A stretch of DNA of 64,000 nt from Alectoria sarmentosa (Eukaryota; Ascomycota; Lecanoromycetes; Lecanorales; Parmeliaceae): contig WOGZ01000116.1 of assembly GCA_009733775.1 (NCBI GenBank), forward strand, positions 29,657 through 93,656, written 5' to 3'. Made by a program: the position numbers and the translations under genes. Below the pieces are notes generated by a model. That model was not told the DNA's origin. It did not search any database and was given only the letters and a program-made list of their open reading frames with translations. Positions 44,237 to 57,200 of this stretch are shown here, in pieces (the first letter of the stretch is position 1; every line of letters starts with the position of its first letter).

Positions 44237-47200
44237 TCATCTCCGTTCATCGTCACCCATAAAGACATCCTGGCAATGCTCAATCAGGAATTGCACTGCC
44301 CCGTTTTTAGCCTGCGTATCTTGCATTTCCCTCGCCAAACTCTCTGGCCGCATAACAGTCGGTGCGAACACAACAGCCACGTTCTGGCTCGTCATCAAAT
44401 TGTCCGCCTGCTGGTCCACGACCCTCGCCAAATGGAATACCAGCACTTCCAGTGTATCCCTGTGATGCGTAGGAAGCTCGCTGATCGCGTTTCTCATACT
44501 GCTCACGCGGTAGGTGTGGTTGAGGGGATTGTTCGGGTGGGCCGGATGTGAGGGGTCGATGTCCATTGGATTTTGCCCAGGAGGTGGAAGGGTCTCGAGG
44601 AGTTTGTCGTAGACTTCGTAGGTGATGAGTGGGGTGGGAAGCTTTCGGAAGTACTGTTTGAGGGTGGAGGTGACGGCGTTGATATCGAGGTCGGGGTCAG
44701 AGATGTCGTAGTCGTTGCTGCGTTCGAAACCCTCTTTGATAGTTTGGATTTGGGAGTTGCCGCCAGATTTGCGGTAGATGCCTTCGATATCCATGCCTAG
44801 AGAAGGGCGTTAGTGACAGACAAAATTATGGAACATTGGGAGGAAGACTTGCCTCTGGCGTCCACTTCTTGGATACAGCGCATTACGATACCGGGGATGT
44901 TTGCCCGCTCATATTCTGCGCGGTGCTCAAGCTCGGAGCCAAACAAGGCTGTTTGGTATGTTAGCAAGATACCACGGGTGGAAGAATGAAGGTTCACACC
45001 TGGACCACCTTCGTGATTGATGGCAGGCATGCTACCGTTGGGCGAATTCTTCCACGGCTGCTGCCTTCCCCTCTGGTTGCCAAAGAAGCCTACAAATCCA
45101 GGTCGCGCTGGGTCATGACTCTGGTTCCTGGAGAGGCTGCTGCTAGGGTATTCTTGCTGCTGCATAGCTCCATAAGGCATGCCTTCGGGATATTGGCCTT
45201 CTCTTTGATTTCTGTTCCCATCGCTAGAGAACGCTCCTTTCAAGCCTTTGGTGACACCCTTGGCAACGTTGTGACCTCCTTTCTTCCAGTTGAACTTCTT
45301 TGGTTGGGCCTTTCGAATATTAACCATTTGAGGTGCTGTCAAGTATGTTGCAGGCTCGACTTCATTCTCTTGCACTACGGTGGATCCAGTCATAGTGCTT
45401 TCCGTGAACGAGGGCCGTGAATCCCGAACGTCCATCCCAGAGTTGGACCTGCTATTTTGGTTTTGTGTGTAGATACCCAGCCCGTTGGCTGCGGATGGGA
45501 CAGCCTCTAAAGCAGGGCCCGTATTTGCCTTTCGAAGCTCCTGGACCTGGTGGACAAGCTGATTGTTGAGATCTGCGAGCTGCGCATTCTTCAAAGACAG
45601 CTGTTCAAACTCCTGGAAGCTGCTCTCTTTCAGTTGAGTGAGATTGGATATTTCTTCGGTCAAGTCGTTCCTTCGCTGCGTCAGCTCCTCGATTTGCGGC
45701 GCAAACGAATCCTTCAGCTTCTGTAGGCTTTCCGCAAATTCTCGTAATACAGCGTTACTCAAGTTGCCAACGTCCAAAGGGTCGCCGCTCCTCTTCGCTG
45801 CAGCGATATGCTCTGTTAAAACCTCCAACTCCCGGACTACTATCTCTTTTTGTGTATCAAGCACAACCATCGTAGATCTTTTTTCCCGCAGTTCTGTGTT
45901 CATCTGTTTGATAGTTGTCTTGGCTTCAACGGCTGCTTCTAATTCGACGATTCTCTGCTCCATTCCCATCATTTTCTGCTTGTCCCTACGACTTTCATTT
46001 CTGTACCATCTCAGCTCCTCTTTGTTCTCTGGCGATGAGGCTGTGGGACTGCTGAGTTCGTTGGCGAGACCAGGGCTACTGGATCCAACCAGGGGTGACT
46101 TGGGCCATTTTTGTTCCTTAGAAAGACGGGTACCTCTGTCACTGTAACTCCGAGCGTGACGAACTGAATGCGACACCCGCCTCAAGAAGCCCCCTTGATC
46201 TTGCTGTCCATCGTTGTTCGTAGTGTGAGCTATGTCGTCATCCATGGTGAAACCTTCGGCTGCTGGGTGGCGCATTTTTGGTGAGGCTGGAGAGTCCCCA
46301 CTGCGTGGTGATTCAGGCTTCATGGAATCGGTCTTTGCCTTGAAGGTGGCTGTGTTTGGTGGGTTAGGAGGTACTCTGGGTGCGACAAAGGAGTCGCTTG
46401 AGGAGGTACCTTGTAGAGCAAGGCGTTCGCGGGCACGCAGAGGAGGCGGCGGAGCATCGGTGGTGTTTACAGCCGATGGGGAGTCCTGCGCCCTTGTATT
46501 GCCTCTATTGCCATTGGTATTTGCAAATGGTTGAATAGTCGTTGTAGCTGGAGCCGATGCTGGTCCCGACGCTGGAGCCGACGCTGGCTTTTCGTAACCG
46601 CTCTCAGAGTTTGACACACTATTCGACAACTTACTGACAGTTGCTACATCCAGGTCTCTCCTAGGAACAGATTGTTTAGCAAGCGATGGTTTAGCCAAAG
46701 AGTCGCCCCTTTCCGGCAGATTTTTCAATTGCATACTCAGAGGCGAAGTATGCGAAATTGGCGAGTCGGTCGAGGTGTAACTCCTCGAACCTTGGGTGTC
46801 AAGAGGTGAGCCGCTCAGATTTGCTTCAGAGTGTGAGGAGGTCGGGGATTCATGCGAAGGTATTACAACCTGCTGCTCTTTTACCTGCGTACTTGCCGTT
46901 GCTGGCGTAGATTTTGTCTTTGACGCCGGTATCGACGTATCTCTTGTTGGCGGTATCAAGTCGGACTTCGAACTCCTCTTCTTCTTGGGGGCCTCTTGCA
47001 GCATGAACTTGCCATTCATTGTCTCGCCGTTCCGACGAGAACGAGACTCCTCGCCAGGAGAGTCTCGTGGGGTCTCGTGGGCAATTGCATTGATTGAGTT
47101 GCTGCCAAGCTCTTTCTTGCTGCGGACTTGATCAGTGAAGTCGGTGGATAGTTGCCGGCCTCTTTCTTGATATGCTATGTGTGGACTTTGCGGTTGAGAA

Positions 47201-48487
47201 GGTGGAGATGAATGGCGGGAGCTCGTTGGTGAAACAGGGGTTGGAGCTGACTGAGTATTTCCTTTCTCGATTGGCGATTTTCGTGACGCGGAATTTATGG
47301 CGTTGAAGTAATCTCGAGCGGTAGGTTTGCTCTCGCTCGGCTGAGACTTGGGTGTACTTCTTTGCTCGTCGAACAATTCCCGCCTTGCTAGTGGAGACGG
47401 TCCAGCCACCGGGTTCGGATCAAGTGCCATGGGAATGAAGAATCCTTCACCATTTCCAGATCCATCAGACAATTGCGAATGGACTGAGTGTCTATTGTTT
47501 TGATAGGTGGCATTGGGTAGCGTGGTATTCTCTACCAAGTGTCAGCTGTTATCAAGGAAGCCATTTTACTGCATGTATACCCTTGCGATCGTCTTCTTGC
47601 ATTACAGGTGACTTCTCACGTTTCTCACTCCTTGATGAATGCGATCTGAAGTTCGGCGGCCTTTTCGGGGGACCTCGGGGTATATCGGCCGGTGCTCCAG
47701 TTTCCGATCTTGATCTCAAATTTGATGGCACTTTGTTTGCAGTTGGTGGGAGGTCTGTAGGTGTTTCCGAGTAGCTTTCTGACGGTGGGCTCTCATTGTC
47801 TGGCAAGAAGGCACTTTGGTTGACAGCGCTGGGAGGTAGAGATGGCAAGGACTTGTCCAGCAACATGGTACTATTTGGGGGCTGCTGGAGATGTTTGTGA
47901 CGGTTCGAACCATTCTTTTGCGATTTCTTCCGGCGCCTTTGCATCAACGATTCGTGACATTCCATGCAAAATATGCCCTGTGAAGTCCTAGCATATTTGA
48001 GATTCTCGATCTTCTTTTTGCAGTTCCGACACTTGAAGCACGTCGCGCAAAAGGCTTGGTCCCCCGTGAGAATAGCCAGGTCCTCTATCTTGTCGTTGCA
48101 GACGCTGCAGCTATATGTACAATTGTTGCAGATGAGAGATCCGTCGCCCAGGAGGAGGAGATTTGCATCGGAATCGAGGATGGTGCCGCAGGTGTTGCAG
48201 CGGAAACAATCTATGTGCCATCGATTGCCCGCTGGTAGATTTTCAGTATATCGTTCTCGTAAAGTGATCATTGTTGAAGTAGAGACATACCGAGTTCGAA
48301 GGCCTTTCCTTCCTCGAGTATCTAAGTGCAAGATTCAATCGTTAACACTCCGATCTAGCACAGGAGGCGGCCTAGCTGAAAGGCAGCATGGCGGCGTGAA
48401 ACATACCTCTCCACATCCTTTACACGGATATGCTGCCTCGTCCTGCTCCATCGGAGACTCAGGAAAGCCAGACGACGAGTCCATCAT
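44237..48487 (-). CDS. LIM-domain Rho GTPase-activating protein (Rga1-like)
   Basis: Six exons (48487-48407, 48321-48291, 48231-47581, 47531-45000, 44948-44853, 44796-44237) give about 1316 residues. The N-terminus MMDSSSGFPESPMEQDEAAY leads into LIM 1, completed across two introns (CKGCGEILEEGKAFELAGNR, WHIDCFRCNTCG), then LIM 2 (CSVCNDKIEDLAILTGDQAF, ending CMECHESLMQRRRKK). A long Ser- and Pro-rich region follows, then a coiled coil near residues 690-830 (KTTIKQMNTELREKRSTMVV). The RhoGAP domain occupies the C-terminal 200 residues: ALFGSELEHRAEYERANIPG, MDIEGIYRKSGGNSQIQTIK with the arginine finger in YRKSGG, and NLMTSQNVAVVFAPTVM. Such proteins switch off Cdc42/Rho GTPases and shape polarity in yeast (Rga1, Rga2). 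The last intron has a GC donor (GCAAGT at 44852), which alone preserves the frame. Confidence 0.92.
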
Positions 48488-49128
48488 ATCAGAGGCACTG
48501 GGTTGCCCGAACCCAACTCTGCTATGGCAATCGACAGCAGACGTCAGGACCAGCGTATCGATAGGACGTTTGATCCTCCCCGCTAACTCTATTCACGGGA
48601 CATAAGGCCAGGCTTGCCCAGATCCACCCAAATGGATTGTTATCCCTTGGTCTTTGCAAGAAACCAGGCCTCAAACAGTCAAAATCTAGGTCTTCTGGGC
48701 GTTGGGCAAGTCTAGTCGACTGCCGATACGATTTGTGGTGCGCGTGTGATGGGGATTGGCGTTGGCTGACAGGTACTCGTACATGCACGACCGCCAGGGA
48801 GAAGCGGAGAGAAATGAGTGGACAGCCTAAGCTCTGACCAAGACAGCGCGCAGAATGCTGTAATATGATGCAGGCCTCGCAGCTTCCCCAAAAAGGTCGT
48901 CCGGTCAAGGCGTTGAGCAGTCACACTCGCCCGGAAAGGGCAGTGGAATGATGTTGGTCGCGATTGAAATTCGGTGGTGGAATGGTGAGTGGGTAGAGAG
49001 AGAGACTCGAGAAAGAATTTAGAGGTGCGGACCTTTGGGGCTTGTGACTGGGCTCTCGGCAGTGGTGTTTCAGGATTACTGGGAAGTGCAACCAGGAAAA
49101 GTGCAAGCAAAGAATCCAAAAGTTGTCG

Positions 49129-49176
49129 CAGTGGCAGTGGCAGTGGCAGTGGCAATGGCAATGGCAATGGCAGTGG
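49129..49176. repeat. Hexamer tandem repeat, unit GTGGCA/ATGGCA
   Basis: About seven to eight copies of a six-base unit with one variable base. Confidence 0.92.
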
Positions 49177-50213
49177 GATTTGTTATCACCGTCATGAGGT
49201 GTCCGTGTTGTTGAGCAGGTCCGAGTGACGATGTCAAGGCCCCAAAAGAAAGATGTCGCTAGTGCGTTTTTTGAGCATTTCCACTACTAGCAAAAGGTAA
49301 GGTAAGTAAGGTACCTTAAGTTCGGCGGGAGGAGAAGTTTGGTGAAGCACAAGCACTTTCCAAGCCACTTGACTTGACTTGACTTGTTATGGATGGAGAC
49401 TGGATAGGGGTACAAAGATTTTCCACTCTTCTACGGCCGTATGGGCAAGTACCTGGACCTCGCTACGAGGGGTTGGATGATTGGCAACTGATGACTGTGC
49501 TCGTCCAGTCCGAATCTTCTGACCGCTTCAAACGTGCGCGCAACCAGTCTGAAACGCACATCTGACAGCAAAATCCATGTTGGGGTCCTTTCAGGTCCTT
49601 TCAGGTCAGATACGTTTGAAGTTTTTGCATCAGACGATTGAATTATGATCTAGTCTAGGTAGGTAGGTATAGTTTGAGTGTACCACTTTTTGATACAGTA
49701 CCGGATGAGCGCAAACCAGGAATATACCTACTATTTGTATCTACTTTACATCTCATCACTTTACAGCTGGTTCCTCGCTTCTTTCAGAATCCCTTCCATG
49801 TTATTATATTTTGGTAATTGTTATTGTAATTACATTCTGATTATTACCTGTAATCATTATTGACTTGTCTTGCCGGAGGAAGATTGATAATCATCTGTAA
49901 TATGTAATACAATGAATTATTGTTTCAAACTGATAGATAGCCAATCAATCAAATGATAAATGATGCCTCCCGCAGTCGTCGTGGTCGCACACCCTGTCAG
50001 TCAGGGTCTCAGGGGACCCTAGGCGCCACCTAAAGTTGTTTGGGGATATGAGTATGTAGCCGAGGGACTCTATTCTGGCGACGATGAACGTGAACATTGA
50101 ATATGGGATTGGGGCCTAAAGTATCTTACAGAGTAAGGTAGGTAAGTACTAAGCACCTACCTAGGTAGGTATTCCTAATTGGCGGGTCAAACCTAAAGTA
50201 CTCTAGAGCTTCA

Positions 50214-50233
50214 AGCATAGCATAGCATAGCAT
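50214..50233. repeat. Pentamer tandem repeat AGCAT x4
   Basis: Four exact copies of AGCAT, with further scattered GCAT words downstream. Confidence 0.9.
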
Positions 50234-50348
50234 ACTTTGTGGAGCATAGTTTACATACACATATGCAGCATGCAGCATTACCTATCCCCCAATACAATAC
50301 CTATTTCTATCAGCCTCAAATCTTGACGACTTGTTAACTTGACATTCT

Positions 50349-50378
50349 GCTGACGCTGACGCTGACGCTGACGCTGAC
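50349..50378. repeat. Hexamer tandem repeat GCTGAC x5
   Basis: Five exact copies of GCTGAC. Confidence 0.95.
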
Positions 50379-51313
50379 GGTCTGACCTCGAAAGACTTGA
50401 CCTACAATAATAATACTACTTGGATAAAAGGATTCTCAAGGAATCAAGCTTTACGGCTTTGTACTGCTCTCAGAAACACTGTCATGTTGAAACACTCTGC
50501 CCAATGAATGTCCAATGCCCATCATCCATGTCAGAACTCTAGCCCGCCCCTAATATCGCACCGTGTTCCCGTCAACGTGACAGGATTCTTTTGGATACTG
50601 CCGACGGGGTCCAAGAGCGAATTCTTGTCCGGCGAGACGAAAGAATCTTATTAGGTGATAACACATCATCCTGAATTTTCACTCATATCCATTATCCATA
50701 ATCCATAATCGCGGCCCACAAGCATTTCCTCAAATCAAAAGTTCCAATCAGCTAATGGTCAAGGCGGTGGGGGAAAGGAGCGTGTGGGAGTGGGTCGGTG
50801 CAGTCTTCATCACTCCATAGACTGAATTCCATCAGCTGCGTCAAGACTATTCAATCTTGATGCATGGGCTGACGTGCTTGGAAAGATGGCACCTGTCTCG
50901 GCGGAATTGACGGTGCACTGTAACCGTTCTTTTGAATGCCTTCCAGCCTTGATACGGACGACAACATGCGACTGAGAGGCCTCTGGAACATGGAAGCTTC
51001 TGGGTCGCAAGCCGCAGATTGATCATTGTCTCAATGGTCTCCATGGCGTAAGCCCTCCAACTTGTGACCACTGCCAGCCGTCAAGGCCAGTCGTCCCGCT
51101 ACGCAGAGAAGAGAAACTTTCCAAGTGTGTGAAAACGTTGTAGAACGGACTGGCACGCCACGCACAGCCTTAGGCAAAGACACAGCGAACATCGAATGAT
51201 TTGCGTTTTGGTTTCTGCTCTATTTCATACACATTGTACCACCAGCGCCATCGCTGAATTCAAAGGCACGAAGCCGAGAAGAGAACCAGAACCTTTCCAT
51301 CGTCAGCCACGCG

Positions 51314-54300
51314 TTACTGCGTTACAGCCCTCTTTCTTGCCAAATAGTATGTGATCAAGCTGCGGTGATCCTCCTTTGCACCAGTCACGAGGCTCCAGAA
51401 TTTTTCTTGATCCATGGTATCGTACAACTCGAGCACGAATTCAATCACAGCACGTCGTATATCGGGATTGGTATCTGACAAACATCTCGCGCCCATCATG
51501 CCTAGTCTCTCCTCTTGCCCCTTACTCAGATGAACGGTATCTCCTCTTCCTTGACCACGGTGTACTAAGCCAGCTAGGACATACAAGCCCATGAAAATGG
51601 TATTGGTCTCAGCGCCTTCGGTACGTTGGGTCTCTAGCAGATCCAGAACCGAGTCAATGCAGGCAGAGGGATCACATTGATATACGATTGACTCGGCTGT
51701 CTCTTCGAGACCGCAGACCATATGCGATGTGCTATTGTAATGCTTACGAGTAGCAAGAACAGCGGTAAGTGCGCGCGGATGGTAGGTGGAGAAGTATTTT
51801 GGCTGATTCTGCAGCAAATCTCGTACCGTAACCAGTACCTGCGTCTTCAAATCCTGCGCTTTGCCTAAGCGAGGTGTTGATTCGTCATTGGGCGTCTCTA
51901 GGTATTCGAGAAGTGGGAGGATTAGCTCGTCAAATTTATAGCCACCCTCCCAAATTGTCTCCCCTGAGGTGCGGATCAACGCCTGAAGTTTCCGGAATCC
52001 ATGAACATCCAGATTTCTTGACTGAATTCGGACGATCCCGCTGTCTAAGATTTTGCGTGCAAGCCGAGGATTGTCGATGTTTTCCGAATTGCTAAAACAT
52101 CGTCTCTCCATTGCCTCGACAGCCAACCACTTCTGGTGGTATTCGGGACTAATGGGTTCCTCTGCCAAAAGTTGATGATCAAATACCTGGCGATGCTGTT
52201 TTGCTGGCTCGTTCACTGGAAGTTCTTCGAGGGCTCCCGGGGTGTGGACTAGGGGCCGAGGGCTTACTTTTCCGTTGCTGGGGTCAAGAACAGGATCTTC
52301 GTAGACCTGGAGGGGCCTCTGTTCCTGGAAGTAGGAGGTTTTCAAGGTCAGGTTCTCTTTCCTTGACCCAATGCCCCTCGGACTCATAGATATTCTTTGG
52401 CTACTGACGCCATTCATTGATAAATGATCAAAGTCGTTGGCCGACTTCGTGGGACTTGAGTGCAATTTGTCGCCTCCATGGCCATTGATCGATAACGCCG
52501 ACCCGTTCTGGTTGAGGTATTTCCTTGGACTCGGCGATGATCGAGCGTTAACACACTCCGCAGGCATGAATGGATCTTCGGCACGTAGTAGATCTGGTGA
52601 GGAAATAGCCTTGATCTCAGCAGGTGCTTGGAGTGAAGGCACGAAGTCGCTGGCGTTCGACCTCGTCCCATTCATATTGGGCATGACCATGGTGAAGTCT
52701 TCTGCGGCTTTCGTAGGGCTATACTGAGGCTGGGTTTTCGAAGGGAATGGGCCAGCTTTCTTCGATGAATTCGCCTTGACAGAGCTGGTACTAGCAGGGC
52801 TTGCAGTCTTCGTAGGGCCCAGCCTAATCGTGCTTGCGGCATTTGCGGGGGTCTTTGGTCTCTTGACAGGGCTCACCGCAGGACTTCTTGGTGGCGTTTC
52901 CGTTCTGGCTGGTTTTCTGGTTGAATAGGGATCTGCGGTAGCTGGACGGGCTACATCCGCTCTCCTTCGCGGGCGTACTGGTGCGGAGGACAACGTACCA
53001 ATCGATGTCGTAGACACGTTTCGGGAGGTTGCAGACATAGCAGTAGCCGGTCTGCCTAGACTAGGCTGCATGACAGATTTCTTGGGTGACCCAAAGGGTT
53101 CGGCCGACCCCGGGCGTTCAGGAAGATGTTTGCCCACTAGCTTTGCCTTCTTTTGTGCTGCAATGGTCTCTTTGATAGAAGGTCTAGCTGGTACTGAGGT
53201 GGTGCTATGAGAGAACCCGGGTTTAGCACCAGCTGCAGTAGTGTGCGGTGCCGGTACCCTGTGTGGATTTGGGTTTGAAGGATCTTCTATTAACAGATCT
53301 TGTTGTTTCTTGTCGAGAGTAGACATGATACTAGAAAACATATTAGCAACGAGATCAGGTAGTCAAGAATAGACATGTTACGTACACTTCAGACCTTTCG
53401 GGCCAAATGCGAGCGAACGCCCAGTACGTCGATCGCATGCTCTCACGGACTTTCAAATCCCGGTCTCCTAGACCAGCTTTTAGACACTTCTCAATCCATT
53501 CAAGTCCTCCAGCGTGCTCGATGACATGCTTGTGGTGTCCGTGCTTGTTGATGATGATTTTGAGCCATCCACACGCGTAGCTTCTAGGTTGCACATTCTT
53601 GTCCTGGCAAGCGCTGTAAATATGTTGGGAGAGTCGACAGTGGAAAGTCACGTTGGACATGATGGCGGAGACTGTATCGTTGCCTTTAGCGGCTGTTATC
53701 TTTTTTGTATTTGCACAAAGCTTGATCAAATTCTGAAGTAGGATTTCCACCATGCCATCAAGACCAGACCCGGCGACTCGAGCCAAATCTTGTACCAAGT
53801 GGCAACCAATGGTGGACACGGTTGTTCTTAACGAATTGACGGTCTTTAGAATGCCATCGAGAAGTCCCTTGATGCCAGCAAGGTAGACTGTAGTGAAGTC
53901 TTGAAGTGCATTGCCTTTCGTGATCTTTCTCAATTTCAATACGCTCTTCTCTCGTTTGAGCCAGTTTTGCTCGGACTCCTTGCCCTCGAAGTATGGATTC
54001 ATCTCACGGAAAGTTTCTTCAAGATCTTTGTGATTTTCGATGTACAAAGGGTCCAAATGTTCCGCTTCTAGCTCAGATGCTGACATTGGCGGAGCTTCAA
54101 ACGGCGGGTCGCTTGCGGTACTGCTGCCGAGAAGGTGTGTCTGCCTCGGAAGATCGACTGCTCGCGCCTGTGTGGGCGGAGCGGATTCGACTTCCTCGTG
54201 AGCAGTAAGTCCAAGTTCTGATAAGATGTGGTCAACAATTGATTTCCGGACATTGCGCTGCTGAAGATGCTTCTGAAGGTCGTTCGTGCCCCTGATTCCA

Positions 54301-54977
54301 GCATTTCTGCGTAATTGTTAGCAATGGCCACAGTAGATGTCAAGACGTAGCCGTAGGTGCTCACTGGAATAATTCGATGACCGTAGTCTGTGCGGTCCGT
54401 CGGACGCCTCCATCAGCGTCTTCAAGACAGTCCACGATGTTCGGTACAAAGGTTCGAAAGGGTATATTCTTTTCTGTGCGGGTCTAAGACTGGTGAGCAT
54501 TTTTGGTAAGATTGGGGGAACAAGACATACGCCGAGTACCCATTGCATCCCAGCTTCTTTTGTCTTTGGGTGTCTATCGGTCAAGACATGGTCGCGTACA
54601 AAATGCTCGACATCCGGAGCAGAAATGGAGTGAAAGTCGGTAAAGGCTTGTAGCGCCCTGTGTCGAGTGCGATCCTTTTGGTCTGCAAGGCGGTCGAGCA
54701 GACACGGGTAGGTTTTGAGACCTTGTGCTTGGAGAAGCGAGTCCTGATCCTGCAATTCCAAGCGTTTCATGAGATGAGCTAGGATGGAGAAAGCGGCATC
54801 TGTCAGGTGTGGTGTAGCAAGGGAGATGCGAATGGCATCAAAGAGTGGTGGGACAGCATGTTCAGGGCAGTGACGGTGCTTGATCTCGGCCTTGAGTTCT
54901 GTCAAATGCTTGAGCTTGGTGTCAATAGGTGCAGTGCTTTTCAAGGCAGTAAGGGTATTGCTAGCTAGGCTCTCCAT
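51314..54977 (-). CDS. STU1: CLASP family microtubule-stabilising protein STU1
   Basis: Four exons (54977-54531, 54483-54365, 54306-53386, 53330-51314) give about 1167 residues. The N-terminal TOG-like region reads MESLASNTLTALKSTAPIDT, LKAEIKHRHCPEHAVPPLFD, and WVLGTRTEKNIPFRTFVPNI after the first splice. A central CLASP N-terminal domain follows (NPYFEGKESEQNWLKREKSV, GLLDGILKTVNSLRTTVSTI, LSQHIYSACQDKNVQPRSYA). The middle is a basic Ser- and Pro-rich microtubule-binding region with several SP and TP sites, and the C-terminal repeat region begins ALEELPVNEPAKQHRQVFDH and ends HRSLITYYLARKRAVTQ. STU1 binds and stabilises spindle microtubules and is required for bipolar spindles. An in-frame ATG at 55058 could start 27 residues earlier; I prefer 54977 because the family start resembles MESLA. 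All introns are GT-AG. Confidence 0.92.
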
Positions 54978-56139
54978 ATCGTGAATGGTATGAAGAATTG
55001 GGAGTTGGGAATTGGAAATTGGGGCAGAAGTATTGTATTGCTGGAGAGAGAGAATCATCGAAGTTGTCGCGCGGGATGTTTTGGAAGTACTGTAATCTAC
55101 CTAACGTGACCTAGTAGATACTTTCACTCGGCATACCTAAGGTACTCTACGTTACGTGGCTTCCTTACTAGCTTATGTCCGAGGTAAGATACCTAATAAT
55201 ACAACGGAAGGTAAGGTACTCCTACTTCAGTGGCATCAATAGGCGTCTTATTTTCTGCAGTCGTCTGCATATCGAGTGACGGCACCAATATGTGTCTTAC
55301 TTGCATACACGTATTCTCATGTAATTCCATGTTCTCTTACCTTAGTTTCGCTGCTCTAAATACCTCAACCCTCTCGCACAGCCTCGGACAACCCTAACGA
55401 AATCATGACTTCAAGGCCGGTATCTTACAATTAGGTAGTAGAGTACTGAATACAGAACAAATGGGAATGAATAACATGCTGGGCTCCAGGTCGGCTTTGC
55501 CTCCAACCAACTCTCTCAGCACATCCCTCTTGTTGCCCTTACTGCATCCACACTTCTCTTCGTATCTGCTCCAATATGATGATTGATTGATCCTACCCTG
55601 CCCTCTACCACCACTTTGGGCCACCGTTGGGCTCGTTTGCTTGGCTTGGCGCCTGAAGTGAGCCCGAAGCCAGGACATTGAATGTGTCTGCATGAAGCCG
55701 ACGACAAGGTTTCCATGGCCCCATCTTGCCACTATCAAATGTTTCCTTTAACGGATTGGTTGGCTGACAATGCCAGGAAGCTGAGAGCACTGGACCCCAA
55801 TCTCGACAACAGGCCTGCTTCGTCGATCAACGCTCGCAATTGCTAGGTACAATACCACACGCATAGCCTGTCTTTAATCGCATGCAGCCCCTTCACAGGC
55901 TCGGACTTAGCTCTGTGGAGTTGAGGGTCTCCAGACCCAGCTATCCGTCTGCTATGAGCTTCGCCAGCCTGGCGACACTCGTAGTCATAGACAAAGTCAT
56001 CATGAAAGAGACACCGACTTCAAAGCCGCGGTAGATAAAAACGCCCAAATTCTGACGCCAACACAGACTGTGGTTCAGAGTTGGAAAGATGCCTCGGGGT
56101 AATGAGCTGCTTGGCTGGCAATAGAACTAAGTTGCTAAT
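54978..56139. other. Intergenic region
   Basis: No gene supported. The STU1 promoter should lie at its left end, where GAGGTAAGATACC and GGTAAGGTACT tracts occur (55180-55220). Frames at 55403-55790 look like noise. Confidence 0.45.
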
Positions 56140-57200
56140 CCCCTGCTCCACGATTGATTCTAGAGCTCTGTCTCTGAGAGCGCAGTCGTCAATCTTTTCA
56201 GCGGCTAGAGCCGCAGCAACAGACTTTGGCAGTTTGTGACGGCCGGAATCCTATTCAATTATATTGCTCATGCCTCCGCTGCTATCTCCAGAAAGAACTC
56301 GGGCCATTCTCAAAGTTTGCGGTTCGTCCAGAAAATGGCTTCCACTTTCGAAAACCTCTTTCCGAATGTCCTGGAAGCCTGGCGCCTCAAAATCGGGTAA
56401 GGACATGACCTTGTATAAGGTGATTGCTACTATGGGACTCGTTGTTAAAAAAATTCTCTGTCAGAGCAATATCCAAGATTTGCAATATCTCGCTCTCAGT
56501 GATAGCGCGGAAGCCTTTACACAAGAGCAAGGCTTCAATGTCTGGATAAGCATACAGATAGCCGACCTCAGCAACCATACTCGATCCAATTGTTGTCGCA
56601 GACAGACCCAAGCTCCGCCGATATCTGGCGAAAGCGTCCAAAATTACGTTGGCGGAACATCAATTATTCTCCATGGCCGTTCCCACACTCCCTGAGAACG
56701 AGCTCATCAATGTGAAGAAGTCAAGATCTTCGTCCTTCCCCTAAAGTAAAATTACGAATTATGCAAGTTCCATGAACCTTCGGATCGACACTTTTCGCCA
56801 ATTCTTACTTGTCATTGCACTAAACAAGGCCTCCTGATTTCCGATAAAAACTAAGACCCAGCGAGAATGTAATCTAACTTACATCGAGCCCCATTGCAGC
56901 CTGAACAACTCCTCCAACGAGGCCAGGTATTTGAGCGACGGTCTGTTCAGCATCTTTGTAGACCTTCACGTCGCCGGACCTCATAGACTTGTGCGCCACT
57001 CGTGCGAACATGTTTTACTTGGTCTTTCGCCTCACCTGCCTCAGTCCCTAAAAGCCATGACAAAATGAAGGTGCGCGCGCCTCGGCCAATCATCCATCTG
57101 GTCAATCTTTGGCCCAGCCCGCTGAGGGACCCAACAAGCTAGAAGGTCTTTCTCGGATACGACCTTGTGTCGTGTCTGGGGCGTACAAGCTGTTTCTGTG
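56140..57200 (-). pseudogene. Relic of a reducing polyketide synthase: ketoreductase domain and following linker
   Basis: Read on the minus strand, the fragments follow the order of a KR domain: LVGSLSGLGQRLTRWMIGRG (cofactor site, with a TAG two residues before it at 57141-57139), then GDVKVYKDAEQTVAQIPGLV and GGVVQAAMGLD, a GTAAGT intron donor, EALFSAMTSKNW, DLDFFTLMSSFSGSVGTAME, and CSANVILDAFARYRRSLGLS. The stretch VAEVGYLYAYPDIEALLLCK continues into ILQILDIALTE and SNHLIQGHVLT. Downstream, in another frame, pieces such as KLPKSVAAALAAEKIDDCAL fit the linker before an acyl carrier protein. The catalytic Tyr of the YxxxN motif is a TGA stop (56662-56660). Frame changes and stops make it nonfunctional. 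KR domains reduce beta-keto groups during polyketide chain building. No other PKS domain is recognisable. Confidence 0.78.

Larger units (their letters stand above)
48488..51313. other. Long intergenic region (2.8 kb)
   Basis: No gene supported. A minus-strand frame at 48712-49167 runs through a hexamer repeat and is an artefact of it. The region has several short tandem repeats and dispersed GGTAAGG/CCTTACC tracts (49297-49320, 50143-50170). An AT-rich part lies at 49660-49920. Confidence 0.45.

Noticed and set aside
48712..49167. 151-codon minus-strand frame starting with a Pro-Leu run
   Set aside because: It is generated by the GTGGCA hexamer repeat.
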